Shown piece after piece: positions 51,375 to 60,658 of a stretch of DNA of 64,000 nt. A model generated the notes under the pieces. The model did no database searches, was not told the origin of the DNA, and saw nothing but the letters and a program-made list of their open reading frames with translations. The position numbers were made by a program, and so were the translations under genes. Each line of letters begins with the position of its first letter. Within the stretch, counting starts at the first letter, position 1. The stretch is from Candidatus Methanoperedens nitratireducens (GTDB lineage: Archaea; Halobacteriota; Methanosarcinia; Methanosarcinales; Methanoperedenaceae). Location: contig NZ_JMIY01000001.1 in assembly GCF_000685155.1 (NCBI RefSeq), positions 416,414 through 480,413 on the forward strand, in the 5' to 3' direction.

Positions 51375-52211
51375 ATGCACCCATATCTAGACATAGGCAG
51401 GCCCCTGACCTCTGTGATGATCGGGCTGGCCGTGTTAACGTCTGCATTAATAGGGGCTGGAGGCGATGCAGACGAATATACCCTTCCTATTTTTCTTGGC
51501 TTTACTATAGCGTTTCTATTTGGAATAGCAGGTAATGCAATAAATGATTACCTTGATCGGGAGAATGATAAAATAAATCACCCAGACAGGCCTATACCAT
51601 CCGGGAAGCTAAAACCAGGCCAGGCCCTGAATTTTGCTATAATTTTTTTTATTATTTCTCTGGTGCTCTCTTTGCTTTTAAGTCTCATGGTGGGATATGC
51701 TGCACTTATGGTGGTTATAGCTGCGCTCGTATTCCAGATCGCCTATGAGCTCAGGTTCAAACATGAGAAAATCATAGGAAACATGATAATAGGCTCTCAG
51801 ACCGCACTTGCGTTTGTATTTGGCGGCGTTGTAGTAGGCCAGTCTTTGATAACAGGAATAATCGCGATTGCGGTGTTTTTATCTATTTCAGGGCGGGAGA
51901 TAGTGAAAGATATCGAGGATGTAAAAGGAGACATAGATAGAAAGACCCTGCCGATAATGATCGGGGTAAAGAGAGCTGGCATTGTTGCAGCGCTTCTTAT
52001 CTTGCTTGCGGTTCTAATAAGTCCAATACCTTATTATCCTCTTTATCAATTTGGATGGGAATACCTATCGGTCGTTCTAATAGCCGATCTACTATTTATT
52101 GGCTCAATACCTGTGATTTTTAAAAATGCTAAACTGGCAAGAAAGATGCTCAAATTTGCAATGCTGATAGCTATACTGGCTTTTATAACAGGGGCTATTT
52201 TTAGGGCTTAG
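51375..52211 (+). CDS. UbiA-family prenyltransferase, likely (S)-2,3-di-O-geranylgeranylglyceryl phosphate synthase
   Basis: Adds the second geranylgeranyl chain to GGGP in archaeal membrane lipid synthesis. 278 residues, eight to nine helices, with the two Asp-rich motifs NAINDYLDRENDKINHPDRPIPSG and GREIVKDIEDVKGDIDRKTLPI. These match the archaeal DGGGP synthase group well; other UbiA prenyltransferases (quinone or heme) are less likely. It follows the L40e gene closely. Confidence 0.9.
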   Translation: MHPYLDIGRPLTSVMIGLAVLTSALIGAGGDADEYTLPIFLGFTIAFLFGIAGNAINDYLDRENDKINHPDRPIPSGKLKPGQALNFAIIFFIISLVLSLLLSLMVGYAALMVVIAALVFQIAYELRFKHEKIIGNMIIGSQTALAFVFGGVVVGQSLITGIIAIAVFLSISGREIVKDIEDVKGDIDRKTLPIMIGVKRAGIVAALLILLAVLISPIPYYPLYQFGWEYLSVVLIADLLFIGSIPVIFKNAKLARKMLKFAMLIAILAFITGAIFRA

Positions 52212-52222
52212 GAGCAAGTGAG

Positions 52223-52942
52223 CTACTGAGCGATTAATCGCCCAGATTTTTTCCCTTTCCCTCTCGGTATTTTTTTCGGTGCAGGTGTCGCGTCTGGTTC
52301 AGGAGTTGGCATCGGGGTTGGGGTTACAGTTATAGCTGGAGTTGGGGTGGGTGATGGCATATCGGGCGGGGATAATTCAAGCCTGTAGAAGGTATGATTC
52401 CCTATCTTCACTGTGCGCTTATCAGGATCAGCCCAGTAAGGCGGTGTTTCTCCTCTTGATGTGTAGGCTTCAAAATGATCTGACCTGAGCGTATGATCTG
52501 GTAATTCTCCACGGATCACTTTGCCAGCTACGTCATAGCTCTCGTACCAGGCATCCTTCTCAGCAGGTATGTTGAATAGAAGAGAAGGATCTTCAACGTA
52601 TTTCCTGTTCTGGCCGTACAGGTCGAATGCAGCGAACTGGCCTGGATGGAGGATGGTAGCATGATAGGTGGGTGTATTGTTGTTCCACCACCTTGGATTA
52701 TCCCTCCTGTTCCTGATCACCCAGGCAACTGCCTCTTTGCCTTCCCTGGGTTCCCCGCGCGCCTCACCGAATAGAGCTCTTGCAACTATCATCTGATCTG
52801 TGTCATCTAAAAAATTCCCTGTCCACTTAGGTGAATCCACAGTAGGTGTTGACTCATTTTCAATGGCTGCTCCAGTTAAGGCATAACCCAATACAAACAA
52901 AAAAACTGATACTGTTCCTATCCACTTCACATTTTTTAGCAT
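52223..52942 (-). CDS. Secreted cell-wall-hydrolase-like protein (SleB/CwlJ Hydrolase_2 domain)
   Basis: About 239 residues. A signal peptide (WIGTVSVFLFVLGYALTGAA) precedes a SleB/CwlJ domain: DQMIVARALFGEARGEPREGKEAVAWVIRNRRDNPRWW, the conserved catalytic Glu lying in GEARGE, then ILHPGQFAAFD and Pro/Thr-rich linkers (SPTPTPAITVTPTPMPTPEPDATP). In bacteria this domain cuts peptidoglycan. An archaeon has none, so the target is another wall polymer or bacterial neighbours. I start at ATG 52942 (MLKNVKW), which lies 12 bp into the longer frame. Confidence 0.8.
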   Translation of the reverse strand: MLKNVKWIGTVSVFLFVLGYALTGAAIENESTPTVDSPKWTGNFLDDTDQMIVARALFGEARGEPREGKEAVAWVIRNRRDNPRWWNNNTPTYHATILHPGQFAAFDLYGQNRKYVEDPSLLFNIPAEKDAWYESYDVAGKVIRGELPDHTLRSDHFEAYTSRGETPPYWADPDKRTVKIGNHTFYRLELSPPDMPSPTPTPAITVTPTPMPTPEPDATPAPKKIPRGKGKKSGRLIAQ

Positions 52943-53120
52943 TTTTACCACCATATACAGTGCCAGTTTTTCATGATAACTGGCATCATTCTTATCATTA
53001 TCACAATAATGCTATTTATTATTTTTGATGCTGTTGAACCACATCGGAATCTAAGATGCGATATTACTGAAAATTATATAGGCCTGGAAACCACTCTATT
53101 AATGAATACAAGGGGGTAAG

Positions 53121-54164
53121 ATTACGAAAAAATTTGATACGAAAACATTAGAAAATATCAAAGATGCTTTGCTAATACAAGAAATTTGCAGCGGTTACTG
53201 GAAGTCTTCTGTTTTATTCACTGCTAATAAATTACACCTTTTCACTAAACTGGGTAATAAGCAACTCTCCAAAGAGGAGATTGCACGCGAATATAAAGCA
53301 GATACAGGAGGTATGGAGAAACTTTTGAATGCCTGTGTATCCATGGGACTTCTTGAAAAAAAGAGTGGGTTGTATAAAAACTCAGAGTTTAGTAGTAAGT
53401 TCTTAGCGGAAGGCAAAGATTGGTATCAGGGTTACATAATAGCCCATTGGGCAGATATGTTCGTTGCTGGACACTGGCAACGTCTTGAAAAAGCTGTGCT
53501 AACAGGATCTCCTGTTAGAGGTATAGAGGATAGATTGTATGATGAGAAGAACGAATGGGGTTTCGGTAACGGGCTTTATAACTGGGTTATTGGTATGCAT
53601 AATTGGGCGATGGCTGAGCATGCTGAATTATTAGCCTCGGCTGTAGATCTGGAGGGACGCAAGAATTTGATTGATATTGGTGGTGGATCTGGCACATATA
53701 GTATAGTGTTATGTCAGAAGTATAAAAACTTAAATGCTATTGTTTTTGATCTACCTGAAGTTATAGAAATTGCTAAAAAAATTATTGAGAAATACAACTT
53801 AAGCGACAGAATCACTACAATAAGTGGAGATTTACGCTATGACTCATGGGATCAAGGTGATGTTATTCTTCTCTCAAATGTTTTACATATGGGGAAAAGT
53901 GATTTTTGTAAAAAGGCACTTAAAAAATGCTATGAGTCTCTTCCCGCTGGAGGATTAGTGATAATACAGGAATGGTTTCTAAATCCTGACAAAACAGCTC
54001 CTACTCTATCGGCTTTATTTTCTCTTCATATACTTGCAAGACCTGGTGGAGATGTGTACTCTGCAAGCGAAATGATGGGCTGGATGCATGATATAGGTTT
54101 TGCTAATATAAAAGAAATAACTTTACCCGGACTATGGTCTCTTGTAACAGCAGAAAAACTTTAA
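53121..54164 (+). CDS. SAM-dependent O-methyltransferase-like protein (class of plant/ASMT O-methyltransferases)
   Basis: Dimerisation winged-helix domain (residues about 20-110: LFTKLGNKQLSKEEIAREYKADTGGMEKLLNACVSMGLLEKKSGLYKNS) followed by a Rossmann methyltransferase: LIDIGGGSGTYSIVLCQKYKNLNAIVFDLPEV and DVILLSNVLHMG. Catalytic His/Asp positions are not clear, so the substrate is unknown. The first ATG-like start in frame is TTG 53169, but in-frame sequence continues upstream to ATT at 53121, just after AGGGGGT at 53111-53117, and the extra residues (TKKFDTKTLENIKDA) look like protein. I therefore give the ATT start as preferred, with moderate certainty. Confidence 0.8.
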   Translation: MTKKFDTKTLENIKDALLIQEICSGYWKSSVLFTANKLHLFTKLGNKQLSKEEIAREYKADTGGMEKLLNACVSMGLLEKKSGLYKNSEFSSKFLAEGKDWYQGYIIAHWADMFVAGHWQRLEKAVLTGSPVRGIEDRLYDEKNEWGFGNGLYNWVIGMHNWAMAEHAELLASAVDLEGRKNLIDIGGGSGTYSIVLCQKYKNLNAIVFDLPEVIEIAKKIIEKYNLSDRITTISGDLRYDSWDQGDVILLSNVLHMGKSDFCKKALKKCYESLPAGGLVIIQEWFLNPDKTAPTLSALFSLHILARPGGDVYSASEMMGWMHDIGFANIKEITLPGLWSLVTAEKL

Positions 54165-54185
54165 ATGGATCGACATTTATAAAAA

Positions 54186-54258
54186 TAGCCCGGCAAGGAT
54201 TCGAACCTTGGTCGCAAGATCCAGAGCCTCGCATGATTGACCGCTACACTACCGGGCT
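54186..54258 (-). tRNA. tRNA-Gln (CTG)
   Basis: On the minus strand, acceptor arms AGCCCGG and CCGGGCT pair fully. The anticodon loop CTCTGGA carries CTG, closed by CGAGG/TCTTG with G-U pairs. The T arm CAAGG-TTCGAAT-CCTTG is perfect. The coordinate range includes the discriminator base at 54186. No CCA is encoded and no intron is seen. Confidence 0.93.
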
Positions 54259-54310
54259 TCTGGTGTTAATACTAACTTTTCACATATTAATCTATCGGAG
54301 CCTGATGAAT

Positions 54311-55339
54311 TCAAAGATGCCAGTATTTGCTCTGGATTTTTTTTATCTGTTCTAACCGCGCTCTCACCTGCGGACTGGGCTTAACCGGTCCTTTCATATC
54401 CGGTTCTTTTCCCATAAAAACTTCTATTATAGCCGCAACAGACCGGGCAAGCAGTTCAAGATCATAGCCTCCTTCAAGTGCGGCCGCTATTTTCACATTG
54501 CTCTCTTTAGCTATTGATTTTACGATAAATGCAAGTCTTGCAAAACCACCTGCGCTCATCCTCATCCAGGCCAGTCCATCATCGGTGCCTGCATCCTGTC
54601 CTGCTGATATAAGCACTATATCGGGTCTGAACTCAAGCGCTGCAGGAACAAGTATCTCCTCAAACGCGGCAATGAATCCTGTATCATCAGTCCCTGCTGG
54701 CAGAGGTACATTTATATTATAACCTGTTCCTTCCCCGGTCCCGACCTCATCCAGCCATCCTGTTCCAGGATAATGCGGGTACTGGTGGGTCGAGAAATAC
54801 AGTACAGCAGGATCATCATAGAACGCATCCTGCGTCCCGTTACCGTGATGAACATCCCAGTCCACGATCAATATCCGTTTTTTCCCCTTTTTCTGCGCAT
54901 GGCGTGCAGCAATCGCAATATTGTTGAAGATACAGAACCCCATCCCCCTATCGGGCTCTGCATGGTGGCCAGGCGGTCTTACAAGTGCGAACGTACTCTC
55001 GGCTCTATCAGCAAGCACGGCATCAACAGCCGTTATTGCGCCTCCTGCCGCAAGCAACGCGACGCTGTATGAGTCTTTTCTCAGGATAGTTTCAGGATCA
55101 AGTGAAATTTCCAGCTCAGAATATCTTTTTACCTTTTTGATATACTCAGGTGTATGGATATACTGGATCTCATTTGGATCTGCATATCTTGGCTCTATAA
55201 GATCCAGTTGTTCCATCAGTCCTGTTTCTTCAAGATGGGCGATTATTGATACTAAGCGCTCTTTTCTCTCAGGATGTAAACCTGTATCGTGCTTTAAATA
55301 ATCGGGATGGTAGATTATCCCCGCTCTTTTCTGTGACAA
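54311..55339 (-). CDS. Histone-deacetylase-fold amidohydrolase (AcuC/acetylpolyamine type)
   Basis: Zinc hydrolase of the HDAC superfamily that removes acetyl groups from lysine or polyamines. Active-site residues: His125/His126 in [20 protein letters not shown], zinc ligands Asp162 and His164 in [13 protein letters not shown], and Asp in [10 protein letters not shown]. 342 residues, normal for archaeal members. The substrate might be a chromatin protein or acetylpolyamine. GAT-rich promoter; the neighbouring gene at 55364 (FMN-fold) is on the same strand, 24 bp upstream. Confidence 0.93.
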   Translation of the reverse strand: MSQKRAGIIYHPDYLKHDTGLHPERKERLVSIIAHLEETGLMEQLDLIEPRYADPNEIQYIHTPEYIKKVKRYSELEISLDPETILRKDSYSVALLAAGGAITAVDAVLADRAESTFALVRPPGHHAEPDRGMGFCIFNNIAIAARHAQKKGKKRILIVDWDVHHGNGTQDAFYDDPAVLYFSTHQYPHYPGTGWLDEVGTGEGTGYNINVPLPAGTDDTGFIAAFEEILVPAALEFRPDIVLISAGQDAGTDDGLAWMRMSAGGFARLAFIVKSIAKESNVKIAAALEGGYDLELLARSVAAIIEVFMGKEPDMKGPVKPSPQVRARLEQIKKIQSKYWHL

Positions 55340-55363
55340 TCCTGTATAAAAATGAAAAAGGTT

Positions 55364-55771
55364 TTATGCGAGCTTCTTTCCTGCATTGGGTCCGTATGTC
55401 GCATCATATATCTCTTTCACATGAAAGATAAAGGCCGCTTTTCCTGGTAATTTCTTGGAATCTGCCATCGCCCTGGCGGTTGAAAATAGATCTCCCTTCT
55501 CTTCAATATCCACCGTTCCTTTTATCTGGTATGATTTCTTGGCATCACCATCATACGCCACGATCGCCATATTGGGGTTGGCCTCTATGTTCTTTCGTGT
55601 CTTGTTAAAAAAGTTATCCACGAACATTATGTTTTCATCGTCCAGTATCTTCCACATGGTAACGAATACTACATTGGGCACCCCACCCTTGTCCGCGGTG
55701 GCTATGGGAAGGGGTTTTTGCTTTTCAACGACATCTCTTATCTCAGGAGGCATTTTTACCATAATTATCAC
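55364..55771 (-). CDS. FMN-binding split-barrel (pyridoxamine-phosphate-oxidase-like) protein
   Basis: 135 residues: MVKMPPEIRDVVEKQKPLPIATADKGGVPNVVFVTMWKILDDENIMFVDNFFNKTRKNIEANPNMAIVAYD and YQIKGTVDIEEKGDLF, the split-barrel pattern of small flavin-binding proteins. It could reduce or sequester substrates with FMN or F420. It is upstream of and close to the HDAC-like gene, same strand. I do not see a partner oxidoreductase. Confidence 0.85.
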   Translation of the reverse strand: MIIMVKMPPEIRDVVEKQKPLPIATADKGGVPNVVFVTMWKILDDENIMFVDNFFNKTRKNIEANPNMAIVAYDGDAKKSYQIKGTVDIEEKGDLFSTARAMADSKKLPGKAAFIFHVKEIYDATYGPNAGKKLA

Positions 55772-55873
55772 CTTTTTTCATTTAGTATGCCTTATGTATA
55801 AAGGTTTTGATATGTTCACAGGCTTTCGATAAAAAGATATCTATATTGTTTCTGCAAATAAAGATGAGTTTTA

Positions 55874-56299
55874 ATGAAGGTATTCTTTGCAGGTTCCATA
55901 AGAGGAGGTCGGCAACTGATCTCCACATATGAGTATATTATCCGCTTCTTAGAAGCCCATAATTACATGATTATAAGCGAGCATGTAGCCTTGCAGGATC
56001 TTGAAAGAATTGAAGCCAAAATGACAGAGCAGGCAATCTTCAAGAAAGATACGACCTGGATCGAAGAGAGCGATTGTGTGATCGCCGAGGTCACAGTTCC
56101 ATCGACAGGTGTCGGCTATGAGATATGCCACGCCGTTAATCACCAAAAACCTGTGCTCTGCGTGTATGAAGAAGGAGCCAAAGTATCGGCTATGGTTCTT
56201 GGGAATACAAGCAAATATATTATTGCTAGATCGTATTCAAACAAACAACAGCTTGAAGAGATACTGCTGGATTTTCTTGGAAAAAATAGTAGAATGTGA
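55874..56299 (+). CDS. Nucleoside 2-deoxyribosyltransferase/DNPH1-like hydrolase
   Basis: 141 residues similar to the Rcl/DNPH1 group that cleaves the N-glycosidic bond of nucleoside monophosphates. It starts KVFFAGSIRGGRQLISTYEYIIRFLEAHNYMIISEHV and continues TWIEESDCVIAEVTVPSTGVGYEICHAVNHQKPVLCVYEEG, the family's catalytic Glu/Asp region. A nucleotide-salvage or housecleaning role is likely. It is divergent from the FMN-fold gene and convergent with ftsZ. Confidence 0.85.
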   Translation: MKVFFAGSIRGGRQLISTYEYIIRFLEAHNYMIISEHVALQDLERIEAKMTEQAIFKKDTTWIEESDCVIAEVTVPSTGVGYEICHAVNHQKPVLCVYEEGAKVSAMVLGNTSKYIIARSYSNKQQLEEILLDFLGKNSRM

Positions 56300-56327
56300 T
56301 GTGATCCTTCACATCACTTAAAATATT

Positions 56328-57308
56328 TTACTCGCCTTCCATGAACGGGCTCTTAACACCTGTCAGGACTGCCATTACACGTACTCTGCCTGTGAGCTGG
56401 TCATCCACTTTTGCGCCCCAGATAACTCTCTTTGTATTGGGTACCTTATCCATGATCAACTCGCCTGTCACTGCGACCTCCTCAAGCGTCATGTCCTCGC
56501 CTCCAACGATGTGTATGAGCACACCGTATGTGGCAGACATATCGGATATATCAAGTAACGGCACAGCCAGCGCCTGAGAGACAGCTTTTGTTACCCTGTC
56601 CTCTCCGTCGCCTTCACCGATTCCGATCGAGGATATCCCGCCGCGCTCCATGACCGCACGCAGATCAGCGTAATCAAGGTTGATAAGGCTTGGCTGGGTG
56701 ATCGTTTCAGTTATATTTTTTACGAATGCGCCTACCAGTGCGTTTGCAACTGCAAGTGCCTCTTTTAATGGTAGATTCCCTGCTACTTCCCTCAACTTTG
56801 AGTTATCGATCACGATCGTTGAGTCGCAGCTCTCTGTGAGGGCCTGTATCGCCTCTCTTGCTTTTTCTCTTCTGTACTGCTCGATCTTGAAAGGAATCGT
56901 GACACATGCGATTGTAAGTGCTCCGAGTTCTCTTGTCACTCCAGCAACTACAGGTATTGCTCCTGTGCCTGTTCCTCCGCCTAATCCAGCAACCAGGAAT
57001 ACCAGATTTGTTCCCTCAAGATCAGTTTTTATCTCTGATATATTCTCTTTGGTTGCCTGGGCACCCATCTCAGGATATCCGCCGCATCCGTGTCCTTTGC
57101 ATAATTTTTCGCCAATTAAAATCAGCTTATCAGCTTTACTCATTGTACTGAGGTGATTTACATCAGTATTAGCTGCGATTATCTTACCGCCTGCCATTCC
57201 TTTCTCTGCTATCCAAGTCGTAATATTGCACCCTGCACCACCAAGCCCGACAACAGCAACAGATGGTTTTGATGTTTTTACAAGCTCTGCTAACTTTTCG
57301 TCAACCAT
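56328..57308 (-). CDS. ftsZ: FtsZ-family tubulin-like GTPase
   Basis: GTP-dependent cytoskeletal protein, probably for cell division. 326 residues. N-terminal nucleotide pocket: AVVGLGGAGCNITTWI, ANTDVNHL, and the tubulin signature GLGGGTGTGA at 108-117. The T7 loop is LINLDYADLRAVM (Asp212/Asp215), needed for hydrolysis. The C-terminal tail is short (VKSPFMEGE), with no obvious conserved binding peptide, unlike many bacterial FtsZ. It could be FtsZ1 or FtsZ2; I cannot decide without alignment. Confidence 0.93.
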   Translation of the reverse strand: MVDEKLAELVKTSKPSVAVVGLGGAGCNITTWIAEKGMAGGKIIAANTDVNHLSTMSKADKLILIGEKLCKGHGCGGYPEMGAQATKENISEIKTDLEGTNLVFLVAGLGGGTGTGAIPVVAGVTRELGALTIACVTIPFKIEQYRREKAREAIQALTESCDSTIVIDNSKLREVAGNLPLKEALAVANALVGAFVKNITETITQPSLINLDYADLRAVMERGGISSIGIGEGDGEDRVTKAVSQALAVPLLDISDMSATYGVLIHIVGGEDMTLEEVAVTGELIMDKVPNTKRVIWGAKVDDQLTGRVRVMAVLTGVKSPFMEGE

Positions 57309-57399
57309 ATATTTATAGCCTCCTTGACTAAATAGTGACGAATATATTTACACTCTTAAAGTATATAGATATTATTGATGATTCCTGATGTTAACAGGA

Positions 57400-58809
57400 T
57401 CATTTTGGTTTAGGAGGCCAGTTTTTCTCCATCCATCCAGGAATGCGTCCTGAATCAGGTGGGCCGATCATTACTCTCAGTCCTGTCACATCCTCAACAT
57501 CTCCCTGCAGCCGTGCTGCAAGACCCGGCAGTATCAGTGTACTGTGGTCTGTCTTTTCCTTGAAGTCAAAGCCAGCCTTCTGAAAGGTATCTTTTATCTT
57601 GGCTGCAGTTAGCTGTCCGCCTGCTACTGCCGCTTCAACCCCTATGCCATCGGTATCCACTGCTGCAATATAGCAGTTTATCTTATTGGAGGAAAGATCG
57701 CTCTCTACTGTATAATAGGTGAGAGCAAAGTTTGTTGTGATTATCACAGGCGAATCCTTTGTCGGTGAGCCGATCTCATTGACCCCGGGAGCGACTTTTA
57801 CAGGCGTCCTGGGATCTGTATATATTGTATCCCGCAGGTGCACCTGTGGCAGCATGGCATACGGCTCAAGGCCGTGAAGGATCATTATATCAGCGTACCT
57901 GACTATGAAAACAGAAGCAAGAACTGTCTCCCAGTAAGAGGCTGTGACCGCATCATTATATACAAGCCATGCGCTCAGGGGAAGGGCCATAATCGGGAGA
58001 GCAATGTCCTTCTGCCCCTCTTTTATCCCTGCGCGGCGAAGCTTTATGCATCTCTCAAAGGTCTCTTTTAATTGCTTCCCCTGAGGATACGTACCCGGAT
58101 CAAGTATAAGCTCTTTTATTCCCATCTCCTGAAATGTCAGTGCAAGCGACCTAAGTTTATCCAGATCAGATGAGGACAGAACGACAGGAACTTTATAATT
58201 TAATGCAAGTTCTGCCACCTCACCCCAGTTCTTCTCTGTTGCAGCGTATATAAGCGGATTTTTATCCTTTACAACTTCAAGCGCAGCCCTCAGTACTGCC
58301 GGGTCAAAAGAACAGAGCACAAGAGGAAGTTCTGTTGTCTCACTGACCTTTTTTACCGCACTGGCAAACTTAAGGGCATCTCCTGAGACGCACCTCACTG
58401 CAACCATATCTACCTTTAAGAACTTTCCAACATAGAATTTCCTGAAGTTTGCGATATTATTTATCCTGTCTACAAGTTCTTGTTCAGCCATTGTGTCCCA
58501 GACATCATAGGCAAACGTTGTCGGGTTAAAAAATGTCAACTGGTGACGGTACAAAACATCATCCCCGCCTATTTTCTTAGCATGCTCTCCCCTGCCTACT
58601 ATGATCTCACGAACCTCCGGGGCAAGAAGCGACTCAAGTTCCAGATATTTTTTCTTGAACTCATCTTTAAGTAATGGGGGACAATCCTCCAGCTTTTTGG
58701 ATCTGTCGATCAGATGTGCAGCAAAAGCCATGCATGTTGCATCACCGCATTCGGCACAGTTTATCTGAGGCAGGTATTTGTAGACCTGAAGTGGACTGTT
58801 CAGTTTCAT
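57400..58809 (-). CDS. cdhE: Acetyl-CoA decarbonylase/synthase subunit gamma (corrinoid/Fe-S protein large subunit)
   Basis: Methyl carrier between H4SPT/H4MPT and the CdhC A-cluster. An N-terminal [4Fe-4S] domain has Cys18, Cys21, Cys26 and Cys43 (INCAECGDATCMAF ... EDCPPL), followed by a TIM-barrel and a C-terminal cobamide-binding domain. 469 residues. Its ATG overlaps the cdhD stop (TAATG at 58807-58811), showing coupled translation. Together with delta it forms the corrinoid/Fe-S protein; cdhA, B and C are not in this window. Confidence 0.97.
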   Translation of the reverse strand: MKLNSPLQVYKYLPQINCAECGDATCMAFAAHLIDRSKKLEDCPPLLKDEFKKKYLELESLLAPEVREIIVGRGEHAKKIGGDDVLYRHQLTFFNPTTFAYDVWDTMAEQELVDRINNIANFRKFYVGKFLKVDMVAVRCVSGDALKFASAVKKVSETTELPLVLCSFDPAVLRAALEVVKDKNPLIYAATEKNWGEVAELALNYKVPVVLSSSDLDKLRSLALTFQEMGIKELILDPGTYPQGKQLKETFERCIKLRRAGIKEGQKDIALPIMALPLSAWLVYNDAVTASYWETVLASVFIVRYADIMILHGLEPYAMLPQVHLRDTIYTDPRTPVKVAPGVNEIGSPTKDSPVIITTNFALTYYTVESDLSSNKINCYIAAVDTDGIGVEAAVAGGQLTAAKIKDTFQKAGFDFKEKTDHSTLILPGLAARLQGDVEDVTGLRVMIGPPDSGRIPGWMEKNWPPKPK

Positions 58810-60095
58810 TATATCACCGCCGTTATCCAGTTATCGATATTTGTAGGCTCAGCTTCCTTTGAGCCGTACAGTGTCTGGGTAATCTCTTTTAATACCTGGA
58901 CTGCTGTGGGATGCATCATCATGAATAGATCGTTCCCTGCAAGCGATAGAGTCAATCCTGTGATTATCTCCCATATCGGACCCCGGTACTCCCGCGGCCC
59001 CCAGTCTGAGTCTTCCTTTAGAGGTGAAGCCACCATCCAGGCTTCGCGTGCACCCCATGCATTGGTAGTACCGCTTGACATAGGGAAATTGAGTTCTGCA
59101 TCGCCTGTCAGGCCTGCAAGCCTTATCCGTTCCATATTTGTATAAGCATAATCCAGACCGTACCCAAGCGCAGCAGTTGTTGGGTCCATCAGAATATTCT
59201 CCCGTGCCACACCGCACTGTTTCATCAATTTTCGATTTAGCTCTTTCTGTGCATTGATCTCAAGCTGGGTCCATGAGAGCACAACATGATTATATTTCTT
59301 GGCTGCTTCTGCTATTCGCGCATAGTCAAGATTTAAACTTGCAGATGCAAGCAGGCAGCGCTCACCTTCAGCCACCTCGGCTGCTTTCTCTAATACAACC
59401 GGGTCTTTCTCAGGATTGCCTGAGCCGCCGATCACGATCGGCACATCCACAGCCTGGAGAACCTCTTCCACTGTTTTTGCGGCCTCAGCAGGAGAGGTAT
59501 CCTTTATATTCGGGTCTGTACTGATGAGGTGAACTGTAACCATATCTGCCCCAAAGTCGCGCACAACCTTCTTTGCCCATTCAGAGGGGCTGTTGATAAC
59601 ATCTTCATAGTTGGATTTGACCGCTTTTGCCATGTTTATCGGCATATCAAAGACATCCATTGTTATGTAGTTGCGGTGAGGCATTGGATTGTCAAAATAA
59701 TATGGAAGAGCATGCTCTCCTCCGAGTGTTACAGTGCTACTGCGTGAACCGCCGTCAGATGAAGTAGCTCCAAGTGTGACCTCCTGTATAGGTGTCTTCC
59801 ATTCCTCCATTCTACCCACACTGAATTTTGATTCAATTAACCTGCTGGGCCTGATCGGCTTCGCTGCTGTCCCACTAAACATCTGATCAACTGGATATCC
59901 AAGAATCCTGGAGATGTTTATTAGGTGATGAGCAATCTGGGCGGCCTCATGCCCTAATGCATATGCCATCTGCGGGTTTAGCATATGTCCCAGATCCAGC
60001 TCTACATCGCCTTCTATCTTTACTCCCTCAAGGGCTTCAATATCAAGACCCCCTAACAGGCTTCCAAGTTCAGAGAGTTTAATCTTTTTCGTCAT
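58809..60095 (-). CDS. cdhD: Acetyl-CoA decarbonylase/synthase subunit delta
   Basis: Corrinoid/Fe-S protein small subunit, 428 residues. Segments such as [94 protein letters not shown] and [27 protein letters not shown] fit CdhD. It precedes cdhE in a two-gene operon. Separation from the other cdh genes is a real feature of this arrangement, unless they sit far beyond the window. Confidence 0.97.
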   Translation of the reverse strand: MTKKIKLSELGSLLGGLDIEALEGVKIEGDVELDLGHMLNPQMAYALGHEAAQIAHHLINISRILGYPVDQMFSGTAAKPIRPSRLIESKFSVGRMEEWKTPIQEVTLGATSSDGGSRSSTVTLGGEHALPYYFDNPMPHRNYITMDVFDMPINMAKAVKSNYEDVINSPSEWAKKVVRDFGADMVTVHLISTDPNIKDTSPAEAAKTVEEVLQAVDVPIVIGGSGNPEKDPVVLEKAAEVAEGERCLLASASLNLDYARIAEAAKKYNHVVLSWTQLEINAQKELNRKLMKQCGVARENILMDPTTAALGYGLDYAYTNMERIRLAGLTGDAELNFPMSSGTTNAWGAREAWMVASPLKEDSDWGPREYRGPIWEIITGLTLSLAGNDLFMMMHPTAVQVLKEITQTLYGSKEAEPTNIDNWITAVI

Positions 60096-60233
60096 TATAA
60101 CATCCTATTCAGCACTATTCTATTAACCATACCAGATAGGGCTGGCTACATATATATTTTTAGATGCAGTACTGTGAGCCTACAAAAAGCATGGAAAGAT
60201 TTTTCTATACTAACTTAATAAATGGGTTAAAAA

Positions 60234-60422
60234 ATGAATAAAAAAAGCCCCTTCTTCACAGCTATTGCTGCATCTATTCTGTACTTTATTATCCTTATAC
60301 TGTTACGATATTTTGCAGACCATAGTTCTATTGACTGGCAGGGAGCATTGCTGGGTGCCATTATCTTCTGGATTGTCATCTTCGTAGTGCACCAGTTCCT
60401 CAGAAAAAGGTATTCAGATTAG
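60234..60422 (+). CDS. Small membrane protein of unknown function
   Basis: 62 residues: MNKKSPFFTAIAASILYFIILILLRYF, a short loop (ADHSSIDWQ), and GALLGAIIFWIVIFVVHQFLRKRYSD. Two membrane helices with basic ends. I recognise no family. Coding status rests on composition and the clean two-helix design; it is divergent from cdhD. Confidence 0.55.
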   Translation: MNKKSPFFTAIAASILYFIILILLRYFADHSSIDWQGALLGAIIFWIVIFVVHQFLRKRYSD

Positions 60423-60430
60423 TTGATACA

Positions 60431-60598
60431 TCATAATAGCCTTGTTAAAAGCAGGTATATAATATATACAACTAGTATGAAGAGAATCAATCTTATAATT
60501 AGACCTATCGATGCTAATAAAAACCCGAATACATAAAAAGCGATGATCACAGCAATGATTAAAAGGATTATATTCGTCAGTGTCATACCATCTACCAT
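60431..60598 (-). CDS. Very small membrane protein
   Basis: 55 residues: MVDGMTLTNIILLIIAVIIAFYVFGFLLASIGLIIRLILFILVVYIIYLLLTRLL, two hydrophobic helices. A GGGGAA ribosome site lies just upstream of the ATG at 60598. It is convergent with the 62-residue membrane-protein gene (8 bp between the stops). The length and clean hydrophobic pattern support a real gene, though not strongly. Confidence 0.55.
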   Translation of the reverse strand: MVDGMTLTNIILLIIAVIIAFYVFGFLLASIGLIIRLILFILVVYIIYLLLTRLL

Positions 60599-60658
60599 GT
60601 TTTCCCCATTAATATGATTATCCCTGATACATAAATACTTTACCCTAATTTAAAACAT

